Below, one piece after another: positions 1 to 10,419 of a stretch of DNA of 64,000 nt (its first letter is position 1; the number at the start of each line of letters is the position of its first letter). Source of the DNA: Ryuthela nishihirai (Eukaryota > Arthropoda > Arachnida > Araneae > Heptathelidae); contig JAWZYU010000010.1 in NCBI GenBank assembly GCA_038380435.1, positions 48,642,135 to 48,706,134 on the forward strand, in the 5' to 3' direction. The notes beneath the pieces were generated by a model that was given only the letters and a program-made list of their open reading frames with translations, was not told the origin of the DNA and did no database searches. A program made the position numbers and the translations under genes.

Positions 1-149
1 TAATAATTTTACAATAATAGATGTTACTTCATCTGCCATAGCATTTGTAATTTTTCCATACCTCATTCAAGTATTGTAGCAGTTGTCAGAACTATGTGGT
101 TGCAAAGTGATGAAATATAATAAATATTGAGATAAACTCGATGGTTCAA

Positions 150-360
150 CATCCAGTAATAAATAGGCACTTTTGATGTCTTTCAATTTTAGAGGAAAAA
201 TTGTCTGAGCGTTAATTGGAGATCTTGATCGGCGGCCGGTAGCTCAGTGGTCCAGAGCACCTGACATGTTATCAGGAGGTTGTGGGTTCGTATCCCACCC
301 GGCTCAGATAATTTTTCCTCTAAAATTGACGTCAAAAGTGCCTATTTATTACTGGGTGAT
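150..360. repeat. Foldback element with tRNA-like core
   Basis: Two arms of about 60 bp (150-210 and 302-360) are near-perfect reverse complements; both contain CAGTAATAAATAGGCAC or its complement. They differ by a few substitutions and short gaps. Between them lies a tRNA-like sequence whose 3' end (GGCTCAG) runs directly into the right arm. No transposase and no clear target duplication was seen. It may be a foldback MITE that captured a tRNA-type SINE head. Confidence 0.75.
235..305 (+). pseudogene. tRNA-like sequence in hairpin loop
   Basis: A pol III box A (TAGCTCAGTGGTCC) and box B (GGTTCGTATCC) are present, an anticodon-like stem CCTGA/TCAGG encloses a 7-nt loop CATGTTA, and about five acceptor pairs (GCCGG/CCGGC) can form. 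Position 33 of the loop is A instead of the near-invariant U and the acceptor stem is incomplete, so this is more likely a tRNA-derived head than a working tRNA. Confidence 0.55.
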
Positions 361-666
361 GAAATAAGTTACAAAATATGTAACTAATGCATTTAAAATG
401 AATTTACAAGCTTTGAAAAGGCACGTTGTTTCGTAAAAGGTTATTAAAGAAAATGCAAATCATTTCAAAAAAATCATTATATACATATGTGTAGTCATGC
501 TTTGTTAAAATACTAAAATGGTACTTCTAAAAATCGAATAAGAATGCGAGTAAAGTTTGAGCCTTCTCAAACTGTCAGTGTTAATGAACATTTTTAGTAC
601 ATTAAAAAAACTTAAATTTTTAACTTTAAATTTAAAAAAAATTAAAATTCACAATTTACATTTTAT
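361..666. other. No recognised feature
   Basis: AT-rich sequence; no open frame with protein-like composition and no repeat recognised. Confidence 0.5.
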
Positions 667-3600
667 ATCATCATCATCATCCTCAAGCAGCCATGGGCTA
701 CGGAAGTCCAACCAGACCGTGCAATTTAGTTCTCCAAGCAAGTCTGTCCTGAGCTACATCTGCTCACTGCACACCAATTCTAATAAGGTCCTGTTCGACA
801 TTGTCTGCCCACCGCATCCTAGGTCTCCCCATCTTTCTCAAGCCTTTAGGCACACTGTTCATAACCCTATTCGCCAATCTATAATTATCCATACGGGCAA
901 CATGGCCAAACCAACGCACAATATCTCTCTCTGCACAATATGCTGCTTAAAGGAGATTGCCGACTCCTTTGCCTAACCTCATCATTAGTTACAAAGTTGA
1001 ACCATCAAATGCATCTAGTTTCCTGTTATCTTGTTTGCACAGTGTCCAAGTTTCACTACCATAACTAACCCTAGAAAGAACCAAACTATTATACATTCTA
1101 ATTTTAGTCTTTAGGTGTATACACCTATTTCTCTACAATCTCCATAGATTCTTAAAAGTCCCGGCAGCAATCTCTATTAATCTGTTAATCTCGTGCCGCA
1201 CATCACCATTATCTGTTACATAGCTCTCAAGATAATTAAACTGTGACACCTGCTAAAGACTGCAACTATTCAGTTTAACTGAATCACAACCTGCCTGACC
1301 AATTTTTCTCTTTGTTTATAGCAAAACATACTCTACTACCAGTTTCATCAACAGCTCGAATGAAAGAGTTGATCTCATCAACATCATTTGCCAAAAGGGC
1401 TAAATCATCAGCATAATCTAAATCAGAGAAATTTTCATACCTCCATCCCTTTAAGGCCAAAATCTTTCCCTTGAAGTGAATTTTGCATAACATAATCAAT
1501 AACCAAACTAAAGAGAAAAGGGGACAAAATGCACCCTTGTCGAACACCAGAAGTAATGTTAAACCAATTGCTACAAGCCTTACCAACTCTCACACACGAC
1601 TCGGTGTTATTATAGAGAGCTTTTATTATGTTAACTAACTTGTCTGGTAAACCATATGATCTCACAATCAACCACAAATTATGATGATCAACAGTTGAAA
1701 GCCTTTTTGAAATCAACATAGCTAGCAACCAAAGGTTTCTGAAACTCTAAACATTTCTCAAGAATCTGCCTAAATGAAAATATCTGATACACACATCCCC
1801 TACCACTTCTGAATCCACATTGCTCATCATGCAATTGCCCGTCAACCAGATTCTTAATTCTCTTCAGCACAATCATGCAAAAACTTTCCCTGGAACAGAG
1901 AGTAGACTGATACCCCTATAGTTATCACAAGAACTGCGATCACCTTTTTTGAAAATAGGGATAACAATAGCTCTGGTAAAATCCTTAGGAACCATGCCTT
2001 TATCATAAAAGATATTCAAAATTTCAGTCATCCAAGTGGTAACAGAAACATTCCCAGCTCCAAGCATTTCTGTAGTAATTTCATCTACCCCTGGGGATTT
2101 ATGATGTTTAAGTTTGGAAACAGCCAAAATAACCTCGATTGTGTTATAGGGCCAACATTAAAGCCACTAATGCATCTATCATTGCAAACAATGGGAGTAG
2201 AACTGACCAAATTGTTTAGAACATCACTGAAATGCTCAGCCCACCTAGTCATGACCGAATCCTCACGTTCTATAACCTTACTACGTTTATCCTTCAATTC
2301 CTGTATACCTGTCTGTTTTCTACCACACGAAACATTAACTATCTGGTACAGCTCTCTGCTGTTGTGCTGTCTAACTGCTTCCTCGGCTATGTCAGCCAAG
2401 CCATCAAGCCAAAGATTCTTATCAGCAGCTAACTGATCCTTTACACATTTATTAAGCTCTCTGTAATGCTTTCTATTAGGACTAGTAGGGTATTGATTAA
2501 GGACATTGCTACAGTTCTTTCTTTCTGAAATAAGCTCAAGTGCCTTATCACTCAAATAATTCTGCCTCCTCTGCTCTTTTTTCCTAAAAGAGTACTGTTA
2601 GTGTCCAAAAAAGCCTGTTTAAAATGGTCCCATACTTCTTCAACTTCAGTAGTAAGCAAACCATGACTGTCATAATGACTAAGTAACCTATCATGGTAAG
2701 CTTTAGCTGTAACTGGGTCTTTTAGAGCTTCAGTATTAAAGGTAAAATTTTTAACCCTAACACAACAATTTTTAAGTTTAAGTTGTAAGACACTTTTAAC
2801 AAGGTAATGATTAGATCCAATTTCAGCTCCCCTATATGACCTGGTATTCCTAACAGAACTAGCTCATTTGCTGTTAATTAATATACAATCAATCATATTC
2901 TTATGCAGCCCATCGGGTAAAACCCATGTGTACTTATGTATGTCATGGTGTTTGTAATAAGTGTTAGTTATTCTGAAACCATTGAATTTACTTACCTGTA
3001 GGAGATGTTGCCCATCGCCATTGCAGCTACCAATACCAAAAGGGCCTATTATTCCTCCCCAAAGGTCAGAGTCAGTACCAACTTTGGCATTGAAGTCACC
3101 TAGAATATGGGTAATATCTCCTTTCTTTAAAGAATTCAAAATATTCTGAAGTTTTCCGTAAAACCTATTCTTCTCATCCTCATTGGCATCCCTCAGTGGG
3201 GGCATAACAGCAGATAACATTCAATCTTTAATGCTTGTCTGAAATTTTGCTGTAAGTAACCTTTCATTAATGCACTCATATCCTAGAAGAGCATCACTAG
3301 TGGGGGCGGGGATGGCTCAGTCGGTAGCGCGCCAGGCTCGTAATCTGTAGTTCCCAGGTTCGAGTCCCAGCTGGGTCAGCGTTGAGATTTATCTCCGCAA
3401 AATTCCCTGCCCTGCCCATGGTCAGTAGGGGACACCGATGGCCTTGGAAAGGCCGCCGTCCGTCGGATGGGACGTTAAGCTGTGGCCCCGTGTGCGGGAG
3501 ATCCATACCCTGTGCACGTTAAAGAACACACTGGATGGCCTTGACGGGAGGCTACCATCTGTCTCCCAACAGCTGTTCCAGTGGGTCCCCTCCCCCAACC

Positions 3601-3942
3601 TTCTCTGAGCCTTCGGGGTCCATGTGACCTGGCCATTTAGCCCATGGTGTGCAAAAAAGTGCCGCTCAGAGGTAAAACAATCCAAAACAATCCAAGCATC
3701 ACTAGTGTGTCTGCTGAGAAGCAGACCCACACCTTGGTAATGTTTATTACTGTTCCTCCCTGAAAAGAGAAATTTAAGATTATTTTTAAGAATCTGACCT
3801 TTATCTGTCCGTCTGGTCTCTTGCAAGCCGAGAATATCAAAAATATAACGGTGGAATTCTTGTGTGAGGACATCAAGAGAAAAAGCTCTGTGCACAGTCC
3901 TTGCATTCCAACTACTTATGGAGAGAAAATGGTTAGTGGGAT
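667..3942 (-). mobile_element. RTE-like LINE, 5'-truncated copy A, with SINE insertion
   Basis: Reverse-complement relative of the intact LINE at 21.4-25.0 kb. The 3' end is at 667, with an (ATC)n tail equal to the (GAT)n tail of the intact copy. Endonuclease (GDFNAKVG in the 2864-3220 piece) and reverse transcriptase (GFRSGRGC, YADDLALLA) pieces are readable in order, but spread over several frames with stops and frameshifts, so it is a dead copy. The left part corresponds to the C-terminal FGHVARM region. Homology stops near 3942, just upstream of the endonuclease start, so the 5' UTR is missing. A SINE at 3303-3694 interrupts the endonuclease. Confidence 0.9.
3303..3694 (+). mobile_element. 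tRNA-headed SINE, family 1, near full length
   Basis: The head has box A (TGGCTCAGTCGGTAGCGCG) and box B (GGTTCGAGTCCCA), followed by a body of about 300 bp containing GTGCACGTTAAAGAACAC and a tail region GCCGCTCAGAGGTAAAACAA. It is flanked by a 13-bp target duplication AGCATCACTAGTG (3290-3302 and 3695-3707), which restores LINE copy A when collapsed. The insertion is therefore younger than LINE copy A. This is the reference copy for the family, of which more than ten others lie in the window. Confidence 0.93.
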
Positions 3943-4523
3943 ATATTATATAAAAAACTCTAACTCTTAACTTGAAGGATATTGCAAGCATAATAAATAG
4001 AATTACCTGTCTCTGAAATCAGTGTTTTTTCACCAGAAAATTTAAAAATAAAAGTAACATATTCTTTAAGCTACACTGGTTTCCAAAAATTAAGGAACAA
4101 ATGAAGAAACAATGATAACATAAAATTCTGATAGTAGTAATGTATAGTATGTAAAATGCAATGCAGGATTGGTATGCAAAACAATGGCAGCAGTATATGA
4201 TGAATGACATGGCAGCAGTATATGCAAATTTATCATGAAAAACAGGTATTTTGAAGCTGTTCTCCAGTTTTCCAAAGTGCGAGGCGAAGTTACCAAAATT
4301 TTAGATTTATTGAGTTTGTCTACCAAACTTCATTTAACAGAATTGTGGTGGTGTGACATAAGTTGGCTCAAGGGATGCCAAAGTCAAGTAAATGTTGACA
4401 GATGGTTTAATGTTAGTCATTCAGGGAATGGAGTATCCACTATAACTATAATGTCATTGAAATGAATGTTCAGCAGGTCATTTACGAGATCCAGAGCCAT
4501 CCTTGACTGCTTCAACAAGTGAA
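3943..4523. other. No recognised feature
   Basis: Unique-looking AT-rich sequence. Short open frames have no recognisable domain. Confidence 0.5.
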
Positions 4524-4892
4524 ATTCAGTTTTGACATTAAAATAAATTTTTTGTTAATGTTTAAGTTTTTTTATTATTATTTTCAGTTATTAAATAAGT
4601 TTCATTAATAATAATAAGTTCATAAAATTATTAATAAGTAAATTATTAATAAATTATTAATTATATATAAATTATTAATTATATATAAATTATATAAATT
4701 ATTAATAAGTAAATTATTAAATCATAAAATTATTAATAATAAATTATTAATAAAATTATTAATAATATAAATAAATTATTAATAATTTATAAAAATAATT
4801 AATAAGTTCATAAAATAAGTTTCATTATTATATTCAGTTTTGACATTAAAATAAATTTTTTGTTAATGTTTAAGTTTTTTTATTATTATTTT
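4524..4892. repeat. AT-rich expansion between 61-bp direct repeats
   Basis: A 61-bp sequence starting ATTCAGTTTTGACATTAAAA is present at 4524-4584 and again, identical as far as read, at 4832-4892. Between them is low-complexity TTAATAA/ATTATTAA-type DNA (about 4585-4831). This looks like a local duplication or slippage product, with no coding potential. Confidence 0.85.
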
Positions 4893-5032
4893 GTACCTAT
4901 ACATATGACAAATAATATGAAATACACAAAGTTAAACTTTTTGCGTGTGTGTGCCCTCTCCGAACTATTGGCTGGTAGCAAACATAAAGTTTTTCTGTTT
5001 AGCCCAATGATAAAAAGGTTCGTGCGCTCTGA

Positions 5033-6196
5033 TATACACCAAAGAGCCAAAATATTATGACCACCTGCCTAAAATAATGTTGGTCCTTCACATGCTGCCA
5101 AAACAGCTTTTTCCTGGTGAAGCATGGATGCTACGGTATTTCTAAAGGTGTCTTGAGGTATCTGGTACTAACATGTTACAAACAGATCCTTTAACTCTTT
5201 TAAGTTGTGTTGTTAAGCCACACAGATCGGATATGCTGTTCCAACACAAGCCACAGATGCTCAATTGGATTGATGTCTGGGGAATTTGGAGGCCAGGGCA
5301 ATACCTGGAAGTCTTCCTCATGTTTCACGAACCATTTTCAAACAATTTAGGCAGTGTGGCATGAAGCATTATCCTACTGAAAGAAGGCACTACTAGAGGG
5401 GAATACGGTTGCCATGAAAAGATGTATCTGGTCTGCAATGATGTTTAGGCAGGTAGTAAATGTCATAGTTTCCTGCACATGAATGACTGGACCAGGGTTT
5501 CCCAGCAGAACATTGCCCAAAGCATTACAATTCCTCCACCGGCTTGTTTTCATCCCACAGTGCATCCTGGTGCCAACACTTCCCCAAGTAAATGATGCAC
5601 ACGTACCCAGCTGTCCACATAATTAACAGGAAATGAGATTCATCGGACCAGACGACCTTCTTCCAATCATTCAAGTTCCAATTTTGATGCTCGTGTGCCC
5701 ATTGTAGGCACTTTCAACAGGGAACCGAGTTTAGCATGGGCACTCGGAGTGACCTGTGGCTATGCAGCCCCATTTACAGCAGAGTTCGATGTACTGTGTG
5801 TTGTGACACATTATTCCGTCAGCAGCATTCAAGTTATGGGCGAGTTGCTTCACAGTATCCCTTCTATTGGCTCATACCATATGGGATAGCCTTCGCTCAC
5901 CTCTAGCATTGATGAGCCGTGGTCAGCCCACACCTTGCCAGCAATTCATGGTTTTTCCCTCCTCAGACCACTTTTTGAAGGTACTAACCATGATAACTGT
6001 GAGCACCCCACAAGCCTTGCCGTCTCGGAAATGCTCTGACCCAGTCATTTGACCGTTATAATTTGGCCTTTGTCAAATTCACTTAGTCAGCTACCTTTTC
6101 TTTTTTTCATGACCTTCACACACTCCGTTGTTTACCTGCAGTTGCTTCTATTTGCATAAAGACACATGGTCATGATGTTTTGCTCTTCAGTGTATA
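5033..6196 (-). mobile_element. Tc1/mariner transposon, decayed
   Basis: The ends TATACACCAAAGAGCCAAAA (left) and the complement of the right end, TATACACTGAAGAGCAAAAC, form imperfect inverted repeats of about 29 bp with TA at each border. On the minus strand the transposase is readable in pieces: a WSDES motif (first catalytic Asp), DNASCHTA (second Asp) and SPDINPIEHLW (catalytic Glu). Counting the visible residues, about 36 lie between the last Asp and the Glu. At least three in-frame stops fall between DNASCHTA and KWFVKH, so the gene is dead. Confidence 0.85.
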
Positions 6197-6473
6197 CCTA
6201 TCTTCTGATTCACATATAGCAGATCCAATGGGTGTTTTAATTGTTCCTTTATTTATGGAAGCTGTGTATCATCTTTATTCTTTACTCCACAAAAAAATTT
6301 TTAAAAGAAATGAATTTTTTTTAAAAAAATGGGAAATCAAAATAAAAATAAGCATTTTAAGAAAATAATCGAAAAGAAAGTAAGTGCAAATCACATTATT
6401 AATGCAAAGTGCATTTCAAGTGAGAAATCCTATATTGTGTGAGTAACTATCAAGTTTTCACAGAGCAGTATAC
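6197..6473. other. No recognised feature
   Basis: A-rich spacer between two DNA transposons. Confidence 0.4.
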
Positions 6474-7194
6474 AGTAAATCCTAATTAATCTGGATAAAG
6501 AGGAAGGAGCAGTGCAGATTAATGAATAATCTGGATTAGTGAAGCAAATGATGGCCCTAAAAGACAAAATGTTTTAAACATAAATAAATGGAAAATTTAT
6601 AGTACTGATCTTGTAAATTAATATGTATGTAAATGTAGAGCTACTTTCTCTATAATATTAAGTTTCTATCTCAGGCAAACATTAAAAGTTGAGCCTTATC
6701 TAAATATAAGAAAAGAAAATCAAACAGGCATTGCACTTTTGAGTCTTTATTTTAAAAAAAAAAGAACAGCACATTTATTCATCAACAGATGACTCAAAAA
6801 TATTCGAAGGTGGTTCAGAATAATGTACTCAAATCTGAAATATATTACCAAATTTTTCAGCAATTTTTCTTTTAGAAACACCTTTCTCAAGTTGTTCTGT
6901 CACTTTCAACTTGTTAATGATAGTTAAAGTAACATGCTTTCTTTTTATATCACTTTTCAACTGCTTAGAATTCATAATTAAATCAAGTATTTTAACTTAA
7001 TTAAACAGCAGAGCACAAATTATGCATTATAAGCAATAATGCCCATCCATCATAGAGCCAAACAACACCACTGAACACTCCAAATGAAACATGTTTGTCG
7101 AGTGCATTGAGCAATAATGTGCATCCGCTCATCTATCAATCTGGATTAGCCGATGTCCAGATGAGCTCTATCTGGACTAGCAAGGGTTTACTGC
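6474..7194. mobile_element. pogo/Tigger-type element, internally deleted
   Basis: The left end CAGTAAATCCTAATTAATCT and the complement of the right end, CAGTAAACCCTTGCTAGTCC, are inverted repeats of the pogo/Tigger type. TA precedes the left end; the expected TA after the right end is not visible. At about 720 bp it is far too short for the ~2-kb autonomous element, and only the transposase N-terminus remains (6829-6975). Confidence 0.75.
6829..6975 (-). pseudogene. pogo/Tigger transposase N-terminal HTH remnant
   Basis: A 48-codon open frame from an ATG reads as the N-terminal DNA-binding helix-turn-helix (psq/CENP-B type) of pogo-superfamily transposases, with KRKHVTLTI, KLKVTEQLEKG and SKRKIAEKFG in the expected order. 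In the family this domain binds the terminal repeats. The frame stops where helix 3 would end, so the catalytic DDE domain is absent. It might still act as a repeat-binding peptide, but more likely it is a deletion derivative with no function. Confidence 0.65.
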
Positions 7195-7408
7195 ACTTAA
7201 TTTTTCAGTTTCATAGTTTTCACAATTTTTCTGCATGCATTTCAGGCATTTATGCTTTAATAATATAAATTTTAAGTTTCATTATATATATATTTCCATT
7301 TTAATATTTTAAGTTACAGATTTTTTTTTTAACTTTTTAGCAAAATAATAATTGATTCTGCATTAAATTTTTTGTATATATCTTAGTGATGCTGATATCT
7401 TATTACAG
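7195..7408. other. Probable intron with acceptor
   Basis: AT-rich sequence ending in a branch-point-like TGCTGAT and TATTACAG at 7407-7408. Confidence 0.35.
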
Positions 7409-7448
7409 GACAGTCACCAGGTTTCGGAACACCAACTCCAACCCCAAG
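7409..7448 (+). CDS. Candidate penultimate exon of an unidentified host gene
   Basis: A 40-nt segment is bounded by a good acceptor (branch-like TGCTGAT, TATTACAG) and a donor (CCCAAG|GTATGA). In the phase that joins to the exon at 16366 it reads QSPGFGTPTPTP, a Pro/Thr-rich stretch typical of disordered tails. All three frames are open across this exon and the next, so the frame is a judgement based on composition. No identity is offered. It stands out as GC-balanced, non-repetitive sequence in an AT-rich setting. Confidence 0.42.
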
Positions 7449-8682
7449 GTATGAATTAAGCATTATATATTTGGTGTTGTTTTACTCATACAGTCAAATC
7501 TTTATCATCAAACCTCTTGGTATTTATTAATTCTCTGTATAATTTTATGCAGAATTCTCTGATTCAAAGCACAGAATTGCCAACTGTTCCAGTCTGTCCC
7601 AAGTATCTCTGAAATAGAAAATGTCAACTATTTATCTGTTATTAAAACAAAAACTCTTTTTCACAAATTATTTAATTGAGCATAATTTTTCCATAATTAT
7701 TATGAACCATACCACTACCATTTGTTTAAAAAAAAAATTCCCACTTTGCAACGTTCATCAAAATAATCTTAGTTCTTAGTAAAACAATAACAAGAATGAA
7801 CTGTATTTTTTAATTATTAAAAAGTCATGGTATAATTTTTCAGTGTTCATGTTGTATAGTGTTATTAAGCCTTTTTTTAGCCAAATGCCACATGCACTAA
7901 CATTTTCAGTGGTGTAACTAAAGGTTTTCCATGATACCCCCCCCACACACACACACACACACATGTGCGTTTCACAGAAACCCAGAATTTTTCTGCTCAT
8001 CTTTGCCATATTCAAAATCATTCAAAATCTTTCTGTATGATAGTAGGGTTTTGAGTAAAAGTTTTTAGGATAGTCGACACATGGCAGGTCTTATGGTCAT
8101 TGTCTCTATGGGTAATATTTTTTATCCTATTTGTCAGTAAAATGGATGTAGTAAATGAAACATACTGATACTTTTATAAAAAAAAAGAATCGAAGAATAA
8201 ACACAATATAAGAAGTAATGAAGAAATAAAAAAAAATGTTAGAAACTGATTTGAATTCTTTGAGTGTAATAAATACAGGAACTGACATTGAATCTTATAT
8301 ATTTGAAAATGACAGAAGAATAGTGAAAGTGATGGATCAGTAAGAACTTCTAATGCAATAGGAGAAACAAAACTATTGTTTTCATAGAAAATTTTAAAAT
8401 AAGTTTCAGTTTGATATTTTAGCAGTAAAATATGCTTCATTTATAGGTTATAAAATGCAATATCTAAAAATCACACAGACATTTTTGAAAATAAACCTTG
8501 CAATTTCACAAGCAATACAATGAAAATAACTTGCCACTCTAAGGGTTAAACTGATTTTCTCTCTTCTTGGTTGGTGTATTATACAGTCTAATTTTAGTTA
8601 TTAAGTGTAGATGTCTATTTGTTCATGTTTTCCATAGATTCTTAACTTTTCCAGTTTTTATGTCATATGTATACATTGACAG
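7449..8682. other. Intron-like sequence, nothing recognised
   Basis: AT-rich; contains a (CA)n run near 7944-7963 after a short C run. No gene recognised. The last 12 bases (8671-8682) are the left target duplication of the next SINE. Confidence 0.5.
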
Positions 8683-8896
8683 CCGTCCCATGGCCGAGTG
8701 GTTAGCGCGCTTGGCTACTGATCTAAGGGACCTGGGTTCGAGCCCCGGGTAAGGCATGGCTGTTTGTATCGTTTTTCTGCTGAGGGCCTGCCATCCTCTC
8801 AGACCTTCTACTGTGGCATATAAACTGACAGGCTCCTGTCAGACCTCTGTGGCAAGCAGCTGCTTGAGGGGGTATTTATTTATTATTTTTTATTTT
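8683..8896 (+). mobile_element. tRNA-headed SINE, family 2, full length
   Basis: The head resembles a long-arm (Ser/Leu-like) tRNA: box A TGGCCGAGTGGTTAGCGCGC and box B GGTTCGAGCCC. The body contains TCTGCTGAGGGCCTGCCATC and ends GCAGCTGCTTGAGGGGG followed by a TATTTATT tail. A 12-bp target duplication ATACATTGACAG flanks it (8671-8682, 8897-8908). The 3' end resembles the 3' end of the RTE LINE in this window. Confidence 0.92.
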
Positions 8897-8908
8897 ATAC
8901 ATTGACAG

Positions 8909-10419
8909 AATCCGAACTGAGAAGCCAAAGATGTATGTATCCAATTTTAGTACAAAAAAAATCGATTTTTTAAAAATAACCTAATTCAAGTTTGAAAAAT
9001 AATATTTTCTTTTTTCATTTGATGCATAATTTATTAAACCACAATATAAATGATTTGTTAAAGGTTCCGATTACCATTTCTTAGAAGCGCTATATGGTAT
9101 TGCCAATTTGTTTGTTAACATTACTCTGTGCTGAAGCAACCAACTAATTTAAGCTCACAAGTTTCATTTGAACTATTATCAACAATTTTTTTCCTTAAAG
9201 TTACAAAAAAAAAATTGATATTTTTGAAAATGTAAGATTTTGGAAGTAATTGTGAAGTATGTACATCCATTTTTTTTTTTCATTTTGCACTTTTTCCTAC
9301 CTTAAACCTAAATCAATATTCTTAGAATTATATTTATTATTTATATAATTTATCCCACCATTCTATGCATCTTTACCATTTTTCAAATCAAAACTATAAG
9401 TAAAAACATCCTTCTTTAGGCTCCAAGACTAGGTACAGCTGCACTAATTACGTTATGGCTCACTGCACAAGAGGAGGCAGGTGGTTCACACATGCTATCT
9501 CCTTGTGTTATAAATGGTTGGCTAATTGCTTGTGTACAGTGTTGTTCCTGTATATAAAATATCCTTTGTAAAGTTAGCATTTACCTTTTTTATATATAAA
9601 CCTTAGTTTTTGTTTCAGCAGATTTATTTTATATCCATAAATTATTGATCTTTTGGTCATTTAACCTGCCGATCGGTTTTTGGCCCATTTCGAATGGCTG
9701 GCTTACAACTTGTTGCTATGGATATTTTATTTAACATCGCATTAGGTAACATATCAATTTTTATTTTATTATTTCTTCGTTTTTTTTTCAGTTAAAAAAC
9801 TTTGATTTTGCATTGTTTCCTGAAAATGAATGAGGATTTGGATACAGAAGCAAAAACTTTCTTGGCATGCAAATCAGTCCTTTGGGAGAACAATTTTGGC
9901 ATGGGTTTCTACATACATCCTACACTAATTGATAATGTTTACCCCCACTGGCAAAGTTTCATTTAAAAAAATACAAGTTTTTAAGTTTATATTCAAAGTT
10001 TTTAAAAGATCCCCAGTTACTTGCTTGTACACCTTTGACGATATAGACGTCTTTTTTTTTGCTTTGGTGCACTAACTTTTTGACACGTAGCCAAGATTCC
10101 CAAAATTCAACACCCAAAGAAAAAAAAATCATTATATTTAATAAAAAAAAAGTAACCTAGAAAGTGTCCCCCCCCCCCCATTCCATAAACAGGACAGAAA
10201 ATCCCATTAATGTGAGCAATCCAAGTCATCTTATATAACGCTGGTCCATGCTTTAAAATATACCACATGGAAAAGAATCATTAAAAGAAATAAAAAATAA
10301 TGTTTCAGGTGAATATTATTCAGGAAGAATTTTACTTTCAATTAGTATATGATTTAACCAGTTTTTATTCAATGTGTTTTCCAATATTAAGCCTTAAATT
10401 TATAATTCGATACATTCTT
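8909..10419. other. No recognised feature
   Basis: AT-rich, with homopolymer runs including a poly-C run near 10170-10180. No gene, transposon end or RNA gene recognised. Confidence 0.5.

Noticed and set aside
235..305. Functional tRNA gene
   Set aside because: A at position 33 and a weak acceptor stem, embedded in a foldback structure.
557..976. 139-aa + strand frame over the LINE copy A 3' end
   Set aside because: It opens with TTG and is the antisense of the LINE C-terminal coding region; the same shadow appears at 18538-18900.
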